Source: Chloroflexota bacterium
GTDB lineage: Bacteria; Chloroflexota; Anaerolineae; Aggregatilineales; Phototrophicaceae
Reading direction: 5' to 3'
Assembly: GCA_023430545.1 (NCBI GenBank)
Contig: JAEZAF010000129.1
Location: forward strand, 1-13,676
Length of the DNA: 13,676 nt
The notes beneath the pieces were generated by a model. The model searched no databases and was not told where the DNA came from. It saw only the letters and a program-made list of their open reading frames with translations. Position numbers and translations under genes: made by a program. This document shows positions 6,589 through 13,613 of this stretch, in pieces (position 1 is the first letter of the stretch; each line of letters starts with the position of its first letter).

Positions 6589-9500
6589 TCAGCCTGCGTC
6601 TTCGGTAACAGTCACTTCGTCCGTCTCTGCCACTTCATCTGTCACCGTGACTTCATCCGTCACCACGATCTCATCGGTGACGGCGACTTCGTCGGTCGGG
6701 CCGGTTTCCATCGTGACTTCGAAGATGAAGAGTTCTTCAGTCGGCTCCAGTTCTTCACTGGATTCAGGCAGAATTTCCTGTGTGACGATCACCTCGGCCT
6801 CATTAACGACTTCCGGCATCGGGAACGGCGGGAACTTCAGCACACGGTTGCTGGAGGCATCGCTGACGTAGACATTGCCCAGCCCATCGACGGCGATACC
6901 GTTGGTGGTGTTGAACTCGCTGAGCGACGGGTTTTCCTTGTTGGCCTGCCCGAAAGCGCCAATGCATTCGCCGGTGGTCATACTGTAGACCAGCACACGT
7001 CCGCCGTCCGGATCGGTGATGTACAGCATGTCGCGGTTTTCATCCAGCGCCAGATACGGGCGGCTGCCACCGACTTCGTACCATCCTCTGACCTGATAGT
7101 TAGTCAGGAAGTTGCCGAGCGTATCGAAGACGGCAATGCGGCGGTTCCGTGTGTCTGCAATGAAGACGCGGCCATCAGATGAGACCTCGACACCCGTCGA
7201 TTCATCGAGCTGGCCGGGAGCGCTGCCGCCGGTCCCGATATCGCGCTGATAGTTACCGGAAGCATCATAGACGCGGATGCGCTTATTGCCGGTATCGGAG
7301 ACATAGATGTTGCCTGCAATATCGACTGCGACATCACGCTGCGCCCAGAAGCCGTCGGTTGGCTCAACAGGTGCATTGAAGCCGAAGGACTGCCACTGTC
7401 CCCATGAGGTAACCGGTTCAAGCTCTGGTGAGAAGACACGCATCCGGTGGTTCCATGTATCGGCGACGATCAGATTGCCGTCCGGGCTGACGACCATCGC
7501 GTTGGGACGGTTGAAGAACGCACCCTGCTGTTCCGCTGCGCCCCGCTGCCCGAACTGGTCGATAAACGCACCGGTCTCGCTGTCGAAGCGGTAGAGGGCG
7601 CTGCTGCTCTCCAGATCGTCGGCCACGTACAGATAGCCATCCGGTGAAACTTCCAGCCCAATCGGGATACGCAGACCGGAGCTGGCGACATCCATCTGAA
7701 GCATTGCCGGGATCGTCTGCCAGTTGGCGATGCACGGGCTGGCTTCGGTCACATTGACCGGATTGGCCGCGCTGCCGTCCCCGACACCGTACTGCCACAC
7801 CTGCGCGGCAATATCCTTGCGGACGTACATGTACATCTTGTCCTGTACCGGCCATGCCGCCAGATCGTAGGTCTTGCCGAGCGCACTGCCGTACTCGGTG
7901 TAATCGCGGTTCCACCAGATGTCGAACAGGCCGCGCCGGACCTGTGCCGCCTTCTGTGCCTTCTGGAGTTCTTCCGGCATATCACTGGCCGGACTCAGAT
8001 AGAAGGTATCGACAATGCGCTGCGGGTTCAGGTCGAAGTAATCCATCATCGGCCACCACATGCGCGAGTAATCGAAGCGCTGATAGCGGTCTTCCAGCAG
8101 TGGCTCGACCACCGAGCGATTGCCCTCGCCGACCATCACGACAGCGGCGTCCTCCATACTGTGGAGGGTGGGGTTTTCGCCCATATAGGCTTTGTTCTCG
8201 AAATGGCGGAAGTACCACACGCCCGGCCACGACATCTTGTTGTCGTAGGCGTAGCGGATGTTGTTGCCATTGGTCGTGGCAAAGCTTAGCTCGGCCAGTT
8301 TATCCGCGACGACCTTGGTGCTGTTGGTCCCGTGTGCGTACACCAGATACTCATTGGCGTAATCGTAATTGATGAACGAGGCCATCCACGCAGCACGCAG
8401 GGTGATGCCCGCCAGCACGACGAACAGCGCCACGGCGAACATCTGCCGGGTATGTCGCCAGCCTGTTTCCGATGCCCAGCGAATCAGGATCACTGCCGAG
8501 CCAACGGCAACAGCCAGTGCCAGCAGCCAGCCGTTGGTCCACTGGATCTGCTCGACGGTCACACCGGAGAAGGGGGCGCGTCCGCCCAGCGGCTGAAGGA
8601 TGACCTGTGCGACACCCACCAGCAGGAAGGGGATCACCAACAGGAATACCCAGCCCCGTTCGGTAAACCGCCGCCAACTGATGCGGTCGAAGATCTCGCC
8701 GAAGAACCAGCCCGTCAGGAAAATCATCGGCGTTGTCAGATGTGTACCAAGCCACGGCATCTTTTCACCGGCCAGTGTCAGGCCGATCAGGAAAAAGATA
8801 GCCCACCATGCAAAGAACAGCAGGAACGGTGGTTCAGTCAGCGGACGGTACTCCGCGAGGACGGCGCGTGCTTCCGCAACCGACATGTTATCGCTGCCCG
8901 GCTCACGAATATCAGTTGTCAGCAGACCTGCTTCAGCGCCGCGCTTCTTTTTAGGGGCGAGGACGGGCAGATCTTCCGCCGCATCAGTCGTCAGGGATGA
9001 GTCGCCTGCGTACTGATGATCGGCTTCCAGTTCGGCATGAATGCCGGACGTGATAACATCCTCGGCCTGCTGTAATGACAGCCGCCGCCGCCAGAAGATC
9101 AGCATCCCGCTGATCGTCGCCAGTACACTACCGATGATCGGCAGATACTCATACATCGGCATGATGATCAGCAGATAGTAGTACTGCGGTTGATTACCCC
9201 GGCGTTCGCCCTGCTGTTCCAGCCAGTACTGAAGGCTGTAGATCATACCTGTCGCGAGGCCGGCGATATTGGTGAAAATGGTTGTGAAAAAAAACGCAAA
9301 TATGGCGTGGAAGATGATGGTGGCGATCAGGTAGCGCCGCCAGTTCCACGTCAGACCGGTGACCGTCGCCAGAATCATCAGCGGCAGCCATGCGATGAAG
9401 CCCACCACAAACCGCCCGATCTGCTCCAGTCCGGAAACCGGCGCAAGTCGCAGTGTCGCTGTGCCGGTGCTGGTATCGACCAGGAAGGCCGGCAGTGAAT

Positions 9501-10848
9501 TCGCGATGTTGGTGTAATCCTGCGATGTCCCATGAGTGCTCACGATGAAGATCGCAGTCAGCCACGGCAGGATCAACGCCCCCATCACGATCATCACATC
9601 CAGCTCAGGGAACTGGTCGAGATGCTTCCACCATCCCGCCTGTCGTGAGTAGAACAGACCGCCGCAGATGACAATCATCAGCACCCACGGGATAACCAGC
9701 GGCGTGCGGCTGAAGGCACCCTGAACGGCAGTCATCTCGCCGTTTTCACCCGGAACCGGCTGTTCCATCGTGACATCCGACTCCGTGGTCGGCACATGCG
9801 ACAGTTCTTCGATCACGATCAGCCCGGTCAGGATCACCGCCACCAGCCCGAACAGGATCAGAAGCTGGCGCAGTGGCAGACGTGAATAATTGCCGCGATA
9901 GACGTAGAGCATCGTCCCGACGACGATCGCGGAGACGAACAGGAATACCAGCGCCGTCCACAGCAGGAAGCTGCGGGCGTTGAGATCTCCGAACCAGCCG
10001 CTGGCCGCCACACCTGCGCTGACCGAGTCCAGCGGGATCATGTCCAGCACGATATACATGCCCAGCGCGGTCATCCCGGCGAGCACTACCCCGAGTGCGA
10101 TGAAGTTAAAGACCGGTCGTCCGGGGATTTTGTAGAAATGCTGTGCCAGACGGACAAACCAGTAGACCAGCAGGAACAGGCCGAAGATGCCGATGTAAAA
10201 GAATGAGGTTTCCTTCGAGCCGAGGTTCCAGACCATCGCGGCGGCGAGGATATACAGCCAGTGGGCGCGCCGCCGCTGATTCAGCGGGCCTTTGAGATAC
10301 ATCAGGATGGACCACGCCATCAGAATGGAGGACATGATCGAAGGCGTATCGTGGCGGATGTAGCGGTTGTAATACATCAGCAGCGGCGAGAACAGGATCA
10401 TCACACATGCCAGAATCGTTCCCCATCGCCCCAGCCATCGCCTGAACAGCAGCGGTGACATGACGAGGAAGATCCCCAGCAGCGCTGTGTAAAGTCTTGC
10501 GCTGAAGTCGTTATCGCCGAAGATCGAATAGAAGAAGGCCGTCGCATGGAACAGAATCGGGCCGTGCATCAGCGGCGTATGTGCAAAGCGGCCTTCGGTG
10601 TACAGCTCGTAGGAATAATAAGTATGCAGGCTTTCATCGTGGCTCATCGCCCGATCGCCCAGACCGTACAGCCGGGTGAAGACCGCCAGACCGAAGATCA
10701 CGATCAGCAGCGCGGTCTCCCAGTTGAGTACAAATGAGCGGTTCAGCGTGCGCTCAAGCAGAGTCGGATTTGAGCGTGAATCACCTTCGGAAGTCGGCCT
10801 TGCCGATCCCGCCGGGTCATTCATCGGCTCATTGATTGTGGTTGCCAT
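6589..10848 (-). CDS. GT-C-fold membrane protein (TIGR03663/Agl23-like) fused to an NHL beta-propeller
   Basis: This is a 1419-residue membrane protein. The N-terminal part matches the TIGR03663 (Agl23-like, GT-C glycosyltransferase) style: one span at ~45-60, then the loop SHDESLHTYYSYELY with Asp71/Glu72, followed by NRYIRHDTPS at 161-170. Such proteins are associated with lipid-linked sugar transfer outside the membrane. Multiple spans run to about residue 825, interrupted by a hydrophilic, probably cytosolic loop at ~590-675. A soluble extracytoplasmic stretch (~830-1050) includes MWWPMMDYFDL. Six NHL-type blades (~1055-1340; units such as SPDGNLIVADTWNHRMRVF) should close a six-bladed propeller, often a ligand- or glycan-binding platform. 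The last ~75 residues are acidic and repetitive. The ATG at 10848 has GAGGA seven bases upstream. The gene follows a 39-codon ORF by 16 bases, downstream of the sigma/anti-sigma pair, so it is probably their operon partner. The sugar substrate is unknown. Confidence 0.85.
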   Translation of the reverse strand: MATTINEPMNDPAGSARPTSEGDSRSNPTLLERTLNRSFVLNWETALLIVIFGLAVFTRLYGLGDRAMSHDESLHTYYSYELYTEGRFAHTPLMHGPILFHATAFFYSIFGDNDFSARLYTALLGIFLVMSPLLFRRWLGRWGTILACVMILFSPLLMYYNRYIRHDTPSIMSSILMAWSILMYLKGPLNQRRRAHWLYILAAAMVWNLGSKETSFFYIGIFGLFLLVYWFVRLAQHFYKIPGRPVFNFIALGVVLAGMTALGMYIVLDMIPLDSVSAGVAASGWFGDLNARSFLLWTALVFLFVSAIVVGTMLYVYRGNYSRLPLRQLLILFGLVAVILTGLIVIEELSHVPTTESDVTMEQPVPGENGEMTAVQGAFSRTPLVIPWVLMIVICGGLFYSRQAGWWKHLDQFPELDVMIVMGALILPWLTAIFIVSTHGTSQDYTNIANSLPAFLVDTSTGTATLRLAPVSGLEQIGRFVVGFIAWLPLMILATVTGLTWNWRRYLIATIIFHAIFAFFFTTIFTNIAGLATGMIYSLQYWLEQQGERRGNQPQYYYLLIIMPMYEYLPIIGSVLATISGMLIFWRRRLSLQQAEDVITSGIHAELEADHQYAGDSSLTTDAAEDLPVLAPKKKRGAEAGLLTTDIREPGSDNMSVAEARAVLAEYRPLTEPPFLLFFAWWAIFFLIGLTLAGEKMPWLGTHLTTPMIFLTGWFFGEIFDRISWRRFTERGWVFLLVIPFLLVGVAQVILQPLGGRAPFSGVTVEQIQWTNGWLLALAVAVGSAVILIRWASETGWRHTRQMFAVALFVVLAGITLRAAWMASFINYDYANEYLVYAHGTNSTKVVADKLAELSFATTNGNNIRYAYDNKMSWPGVWYFRHFENKAYMGENPTLHSMEDAAVVMVGEGNRSVVEPLLEDRYQRFDYSRMWWPMMDYFDLNPQRIVDTFYLSPASDMPEELQKAQKAAQVRRGLFDIWWNRDYTEYGSALGKTYDLAAWPVQDKMYMYVRKDIAAQVWQYGVGDGSAANPVNVTEASPCIANWQTIPAMLQMDVASSGLRIPIGLEVSPDGYLYVADDLESSSALYRFDSETGAFIDQFGQRGAAEQQGAFFNRPNAMVVSPDGNLIVADTWNHRMRVFSPELEPVTSWGQWQSFGFNAPVEPTDGFWAQRDVAVDIAGNIYVSDTGNKRIRVYDASGNYQRDIGTGGSAPGQLDESTGVEVSSDGRVFIADTRNRRIAVFDTLGNFLTNYQVRGWYEVGGSRPYLALDENRDMLYITDPDGGRVLVYSMTTGECIGAFGQANKENPSLSEFNTTNGIAVDGLGNVYVSDASSNRVLKFPPFPMPEVVNEAEVIVTQEILPESSEELEPTEELFIFEVTMETGPTDEVAVTDEIVVTDEVTVTDEVAETDEVTVTEDAG
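6607..6696 (-). repeat. 18-bp tandem repeats encoding the acidic tail
   Basis: Five imperfect 18-bp units encode a six-residue repeat of the form TDEVxV at the C-terminus of the GT-C/NHL protein. Units differ at several positions, mostly at third codon positions, so selection seems to hold the protein pattern. Confidence 0.75.
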
Positions 10849-10864
10849 TCATTATCCTCAATCG

Positions 10865-10984
10865 TCAGTCGTCGTTGTCCGGGTCATTTTCAGCAATCTG
10901 GCCGAAGTCATCGCTCCGGCGCAGATAGGTGTCATCATGTCTGGTTGTCTGAGACAGGCGGCGGGTACCGCCCTGCCGTGGCAT
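10865..10984 (-). CDS. Candidate 39-residue small protein in the sigma-factor operon
   Basis: This short ORF begins with ATG at 10984 and ends with TGA at 10865-10867, 16 bases before the GT-C/NHL start. The product starts MPRQGGTRRLSQTTRHDD and ends FGQIAENDPDNDD, giving a basic N-terminal half and a very acidic C-terminal half. An AGGA sits about 11 bases before the ATG. The gaps to both neighbours are small (29 and 16 bases) and it uses GC-rich third positions like the adjacent genes, which supports coding. It has no membrane span or cysteine. I do not recognise a family. It could be a regulator or partner of the downstream membrane protein, a leader peptide controlling its translation, or chance. 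Confidence 0.45.
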   Translation of the reverse strand: MPRQGGTRRLSQTTRHDDTYLRRSDDFGQIAENDPDNDD

Positions 10985-11013
10985 TCTAGCAGATTTCCTG
11001 CGGGTCGTCGCCT

Positions 11014-11655
11014 TTATTTCTCTTCAGTCACTGTCACGACCATCGTCGCCTGTGGCATGGCCGGTGCAGGCAGTGTGGGCGTCTCACGGACGGATTGCAG
11101 GCTGTTATTGTTCGCGATCAGTACCGGGGCCTCTTTGTCTTCCGTTGGCTGACCAGTCGCCGTCATCGGGATCGGCTGCGTCAGTGAGACCGCGAAGGCG
11201 GTATGATTCGCGCCGAAGGTCAGCGGCAGTGCGACCGCCATCGCCATCACCAGCCCGACCACGCCGTAACGCACACGGAAGGCTTTCGACTCCCGCCGCC
11301 AGTCACGCCGCAGCAGCGGCTGTTTCAGCAAGGTATCAGACTGGTTGGCAGGTAAGTTGCTGGCAGGTAGGTTGCTGGCAGGTAGGTTGCTGGCTGGCTG
11401 GCTGCCAGTGTCCAGTTCACTTTGCACCGCCGCCCAGATGCGATCCAGCGCGGCTTTTTCCGGCTGGCCGACCAGCGGCATGCGGAAGTTCAGCTCGCGT
11501 GCGGCTTCGCGCTGGCGGATGTATTCAGCGTAGCAGGTGGGATAACGTTCAATGTAGCGGGCCATGCGCCGCCGCGCGGCAGGTGGAAGCTCGCCGTTGA
11601 CATAGGCGACCATGCGCGTTTTGCAGTAAAGCGTCCGAAGGTAGAGCAGTAACAT
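11014..11655 (-). CDS. Membrane-bound anti-sigma factor-like protein with degenerate zinc motif
   Basis: This 213-residue protein lies directly downstream of an ECF sigma gene, the usual place of its anti-sigma factor. The N-terminal ~15-55 (VNGELPPAARRRMARYIERYPTCYAEY, positions 19-45 in part) has the helical pattern of the anti-sigma zinc domain. The HxxxCxxC ligands read Tyr34-x3-Tyr38-x2-Cys41, so zinc binding is probably lost. A linker with three SNLPA repeats (~89-103) leads to one membrane span (~130-149), and the ~64-residue C-terminus should lie outside, ending VVTVTEEK. It probably holds the sigma factor at the membrane and releases it on an envelope signal; this is inferred from synteny and layout. 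ATG at 11655 has no good Shine-Dalgarno. Met15 (11613) is an alternative start that keeps the domain. It starts 44 bases after the sigma stop. Confidence 0.75.
   Translation of the reverse strand: MLLLYLRTLYCKTRMVAYVNGELPPAARRRMARYIERYPTCYAEYIRQREAARELNFRMPLVGQPEKAALDRIWAAVQSELDTGSQPASNLPASNLPASNLPANQSDTLLKQPLLRRDWRRESKAFRVRYGVVGLVMAMAVALPLTFGANHTAFAVSLTQPIPMTATGQPTEDKEAPVLIANNNSLQSVRETPTLPAPAMPQATMVVTVTEEK
11347..11391 (-). repeat. Three 15-bp tandem repeats in the anti-sigma linker
   Basis: GGCAGGTARGTTGCT occurs three times head to tail (11347-11361, 11362-11376, 11377-11391); the last two copies are identical and the first differs by one base. It stays in frame and encodes SNLPA repeats. 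A further GGCT-rich stretch follows. Near identity implies recent slippage, so copy number may vary among strains. Confidence 0.85.
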
Positions 11656-11699
11656 GACGGGTATTCTCGTGTAACTTCAGTCTGTTACGACTATATACA

Positions 11700-12341
11700 T
11701 CAGAAGCTCAATAATTCCTCTAACAATCCGCGACCAACCGGGTTGAGAATCTGACGCAGGCGATCATGTGCCAGTCGGACACGGCTTTCGGCGGTTTTCT
11801 GCGGGCAGCCCATCACATCCGCGATCTCACGATAGGTCAGGCCGTGACCGTAGCGCAGCACCACCGCTTCGCGCAGCACCGGGGACAGATCCATCAGTGC
11901 GCCCTCGACCGCATCCTTTGCGGCACGCCGCGAGATGGCGGCTTCCGGCGTTTCGGCATCCGGCGCGGGCAGATCCTGTCCGAAAAGCTGCGAAAGGTCG
12001 AGCATCGGCGGACGTTTGCGGCGGTAGGTGTTCCGGCAGCGGCTGACGGCGATGGTATACAGCCACGTCTTGAACGAGGCTTTACTGGCGTCGAAGCGGT
12101 GCAGGTTTTTGAAGGCGTAAACAAACGCTTCCTGAGAGACATCTTCCGCATCTTCGCGGCTGAGGACCAGACTGTAACACAGACGGTACAGCCCAGCGGC
12201 GAACATCTCGTAAAGCGCAGCACACGCCACCTGATCACCTTTCAGGCAGCGTGCGATTAAAATATCAGGAGTCAGAGCGTCCGGGATTTCGTTGGTCTGC
12301 ATGGATGTGCTGGCATCGGATGCTGAAAGTACATCGGTCAT
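11700..12341 (-). CDS. ECF-family RNA polymerase sigma factor (sigma-70 family)
   Basis: This 213-residue protein directs RNA polymerase to a special promoter set. Region 2 spans ~38-110 with the core-binding helix SREDAEDVSQEAFVYAFKNL (61-80) and the -10 recognition part FKTWLYTIAVSRCRNTYRRK. A linker with LPAPDAETPEAA follows. Region 4 spans ~145-198, with LREAVVLRYGHGLTYREIA and the recognition helix CPQKTAESRVRLAHDRLR. There is no region 1 or 3, which fits the ECF group. ATG at 12341 is used; Met14 (12302) is an alternative, and neither has a clear ribosome site. It heads the operon with the anti-sigma-like gene, the small ORF and the GT-C/NHL gene. It is probably controlled by the anti-sigma, and perhaps by repeats and hairpins in the divergent region upstream. 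Confidence 0.93.
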   Translation of the reverse strand: MTDVLSASDASTSMQTNEIPDALTPDILIARCLKGDQVACAALYEMFAAGLYRLCYSLVLSREDAEDVSQEAFVYAFKNLHRFDASKASFKTWLYTIAVSRCRNTYRRKRPPMLDLSQLFGQDLPAPDAETPEAAISRRAAKDAVEGALMDLSPVLREAVVLRYGHGLTYREIADVMGCPQKTAESRVRLAHDRLRQILNPVGRGLLEELLSF

Positions 12342-12342
12342 G

Positions 12343-12442
12343 AAGGCTTTATCCGCCGTCTCAATTTATGAGAACCTGCTCAATATGCGCAGGTACAAGG
12401 CTTTATACACACAGAATGCCGGTTCTCCTCACGAGACCGGCC
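12343..12442. promoter_or_regulatory. Leader of the sigma operon with direct repeats and hairpins
   Basis: The 10-bp sequence ATAAAGCCTT (minus strand) occurs twice, at 12343-12352 just before the sigma start and at 12397-12406. Between them ACCTGC at 12374-12379 pairs with GCAGGT at 12389-12394. Further upstream a GC-rich hairpin lies at about 12419-12442 (GCCGGT with ACCGGC, extended by CTC/GAG with one bulge). I cannot fix the promoter. The repeats could be operator sites or an mRNA leader signal. Confidence 0.4.
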
Positions 12443-12556
12443 ATGAGTCTTATTACCCTCTGCATTTTACGGTCGTTACGCGGTGGTTAATAGCCAGAGT
12501 ATTACGAAAACTGTAAATTATTTGTGCTGAAAAGCCCCCACATCTGCCGCCGGCGA

Positions 12557-12565
12557 TGCTATAAT
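12557..12565 (+). promoter_or_regulatory. Extended -10 promoter of the GH16-like gene
   Basis: TGCTATAAT gives a perfect TGnTATAAT extended -10 box, 45 bases before the chosen ATG. The matching -35 position (12537-12542, CCCACA) is poor, as is common for extended -10 promoters. It lies inside the upstream open frame, which argues against a start at 12524. Confidence 0.6.
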
Positions 12566-12610
12566 TTTCGCCTCAACTTTAGTCATCCCTGTTTCATCGG
12601 AGAAATCTGT

Positions 12611-13459
12611 ATGCCCCTGACTGAAGCATCACGTGCTGATTTTCCTGCCAACTCCATCGAAAAACCCGGTTATACACTGGAATTCAGTGACGAATTCGAC
12701 GGCCCCGAACTCGATACGGGCAAATGGCTTCCGTATTACCTGCCGCAGTGGAGTTCCCGCGCACTCGCCGCCGCCAATTATACGTTTGCTAACGGTCATC
12801 TGGTCTTGCAGGTCACCGAAGATCAGCAGCCGTGGTGTCCGGAATATGACGGCGATAATCGTGCTTCCGTCCTTCAGACCGGGGTGTTTGCCGGGCCGGT
12901 TGGCAGTCACATCGGGCAAAGCCGCTTCCGTGAGGATCTGGCCGTCCGTGAGGCACAGGACAATGTGCAGCAGTACACGCCGCAGTTTGGTTATTTCGAG
13001 GCGCGTGTCAAAGGGCTGACGGCCAGCGCCAGCCACGTCTCGCTGTGGATGATCGGCTATGAGGAAGTGCCGGAACACTGCGGCGAAATCTGCCTGTTTG
13101 AACTGCTTGGCAGCGAGGCCGGGGCCGAGGAGTCGGTGGTGCGTTATGGCGTCCATACCTGGACCGACCCTGCCCTGCGTGAGGAGTTCTTTATCGAGCG
13201 CTTCCCGCTGGACTCCACCTGTTTTCATATCTATGCGGTGGAATGGACGCCTGCGCAGATTGATTTTTACATCGACAATGTGAAGATCAGGACGATTGAG
13301 CAGTCGCCGCACTATCCGATGCAGTTCATGCTCGGCATGTTCGAGCGCCGCACCCAGGATGCATGGACCGGACCCTATAATCCGACCGATCCTTATCCCA
13401 AAACCTTCACCGTCGATTATGTACGCGGTTATCAGCCAGTCGTGCCCTATCCACGCTGA
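12611..13459 (+). CDS. GH16-like glycoside hydrolase, non-secreted, with ExCxxE active-site motif
   Basis: This 282-residue protein has the concanavalin-A-like jelly roll of glycoside hydrolase family 16, which cleaves beta-1,3/1,4-linked glucans and galactans with retention. It opens with YTLEFSDEFDGPELDTGKW (21-39), typical of the family. FGYFEARVK (126-134) and SLWMIG (144-149) lead into GEICLFELLG, where Glu159 and Glu164 sit at the nucleophile and acid/base positions. The usual central Asp of ExDxxE is Cys161. FHIYAVEWTPAQIDFYIDN and FTVDYVRGY complete the fold. The ATG at 12611 is chosen because GGAG lies eight bases upstream and a promoter sits just before it. With this start there is no signal peptide, so the protein should be cytosolic. 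The substrate is unknown; from memory, related non-secreted proteins also carry EIC, so the Cys may define a subgroup rather than a defect. Confidence 0.85.
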   Translation: MPLTEASRADFPANSIEKPGYTLEFSDEFDGPELDTGKWLPYYLPQWSSRALAAANYTFANGHLVLQVTEDQQPWCPEYDGDNRASVLQTGVFAGPVGSHIGQSRFREDLAVREAQDNVQQYTPQFGYFEARVKGLTASASHVSLWMIGYEEVPEHCGEICLFELLGSEAGAEESVVRYGVHTWTDPALREEFFIERFPLDSTCFHIYAVEWTPAQIDFYIDNVKIRTIEQSPHYPMQFMLGMFERRTQDAWTGPYNPTDPYPKTFTVDYVRGYQPVVPYPR

Positions 13460-13575
13460 TCGTCGATTGAGGATTTAGAAAGGGTTTTCCGCTGTTGCAC
13501 GAGCGTGGCTGTGTTTTTCAAAGGTAGGTATTTAATCTTACAGAACCGCCGGACAACGCCTGTGTTACACGGTGT

Positions 13576-13613
13576 AGGGATAGACCCCAAAGACCGTCAT
13601 AGGGTTATACCCC
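13576..13613. repeat. Two copies of a 13-bp motif, 25 bp apart
   Basis: AGGGATAGACCCC (13576-13588) and AGGGTTATACCCC (13601-13613) differ at two positions and sit one 25-bp step apart in the non-coding right end. A third relative, AGGGTTATGCCCC, is at 6473-6485. Each has GGG/CCC arms around an AT-rich centre, suggesting a protein-binding site or a piece of a dispersed repeat. Nothing else is clear in 13460-13676. Confidence 0.4.

Noticed and set aside
8332..9000. 222-codon plus-strand ORF opposite the GT-C gene
   Set aside because: Antisense shadow with Gln/His/Arg-rich low-quality translation and no ribosome site or domain.
10907..10950. Alternative ATG ATG reading in another frame over the small ORF
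   Set aside because: Its product is a short Thr/Met-rich peptide; the chosen frame ends nearer the expected spacing and has a more protein-like charge pattern.
11347..11406. CRISPR-like repeats
   Set aside because: The 15-bp units are directly adjacent with no spacers and stay in frame in a coding region.
12419..12442. GC-rich hairpin as a transcription terminator
   Set aside because: It lies between divergent genes with no upstream gene on either strand to end, and no T-run follows; a leader role is more likely.
12524..12610. Longer start for the GH16-like gene
   Set aside because: The extension contains a TGnTATAAT promoter and has Cys/Arg-rich unlikely residues; the ATG at 12611 has a good ribosome site.
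12629..13312. 227-codon minus-strand ORF opposite the GH16-like gene
   Set aside because: It is antisense to a clear GH16 fold and shows no recognisable domain.
13480..13520. Terminator after the GH16-like gene
   Set aside because: Only a 4-bp CACG/CGTG stem with a two-base loop precedes a T-run several bases away; too weak to annotate.
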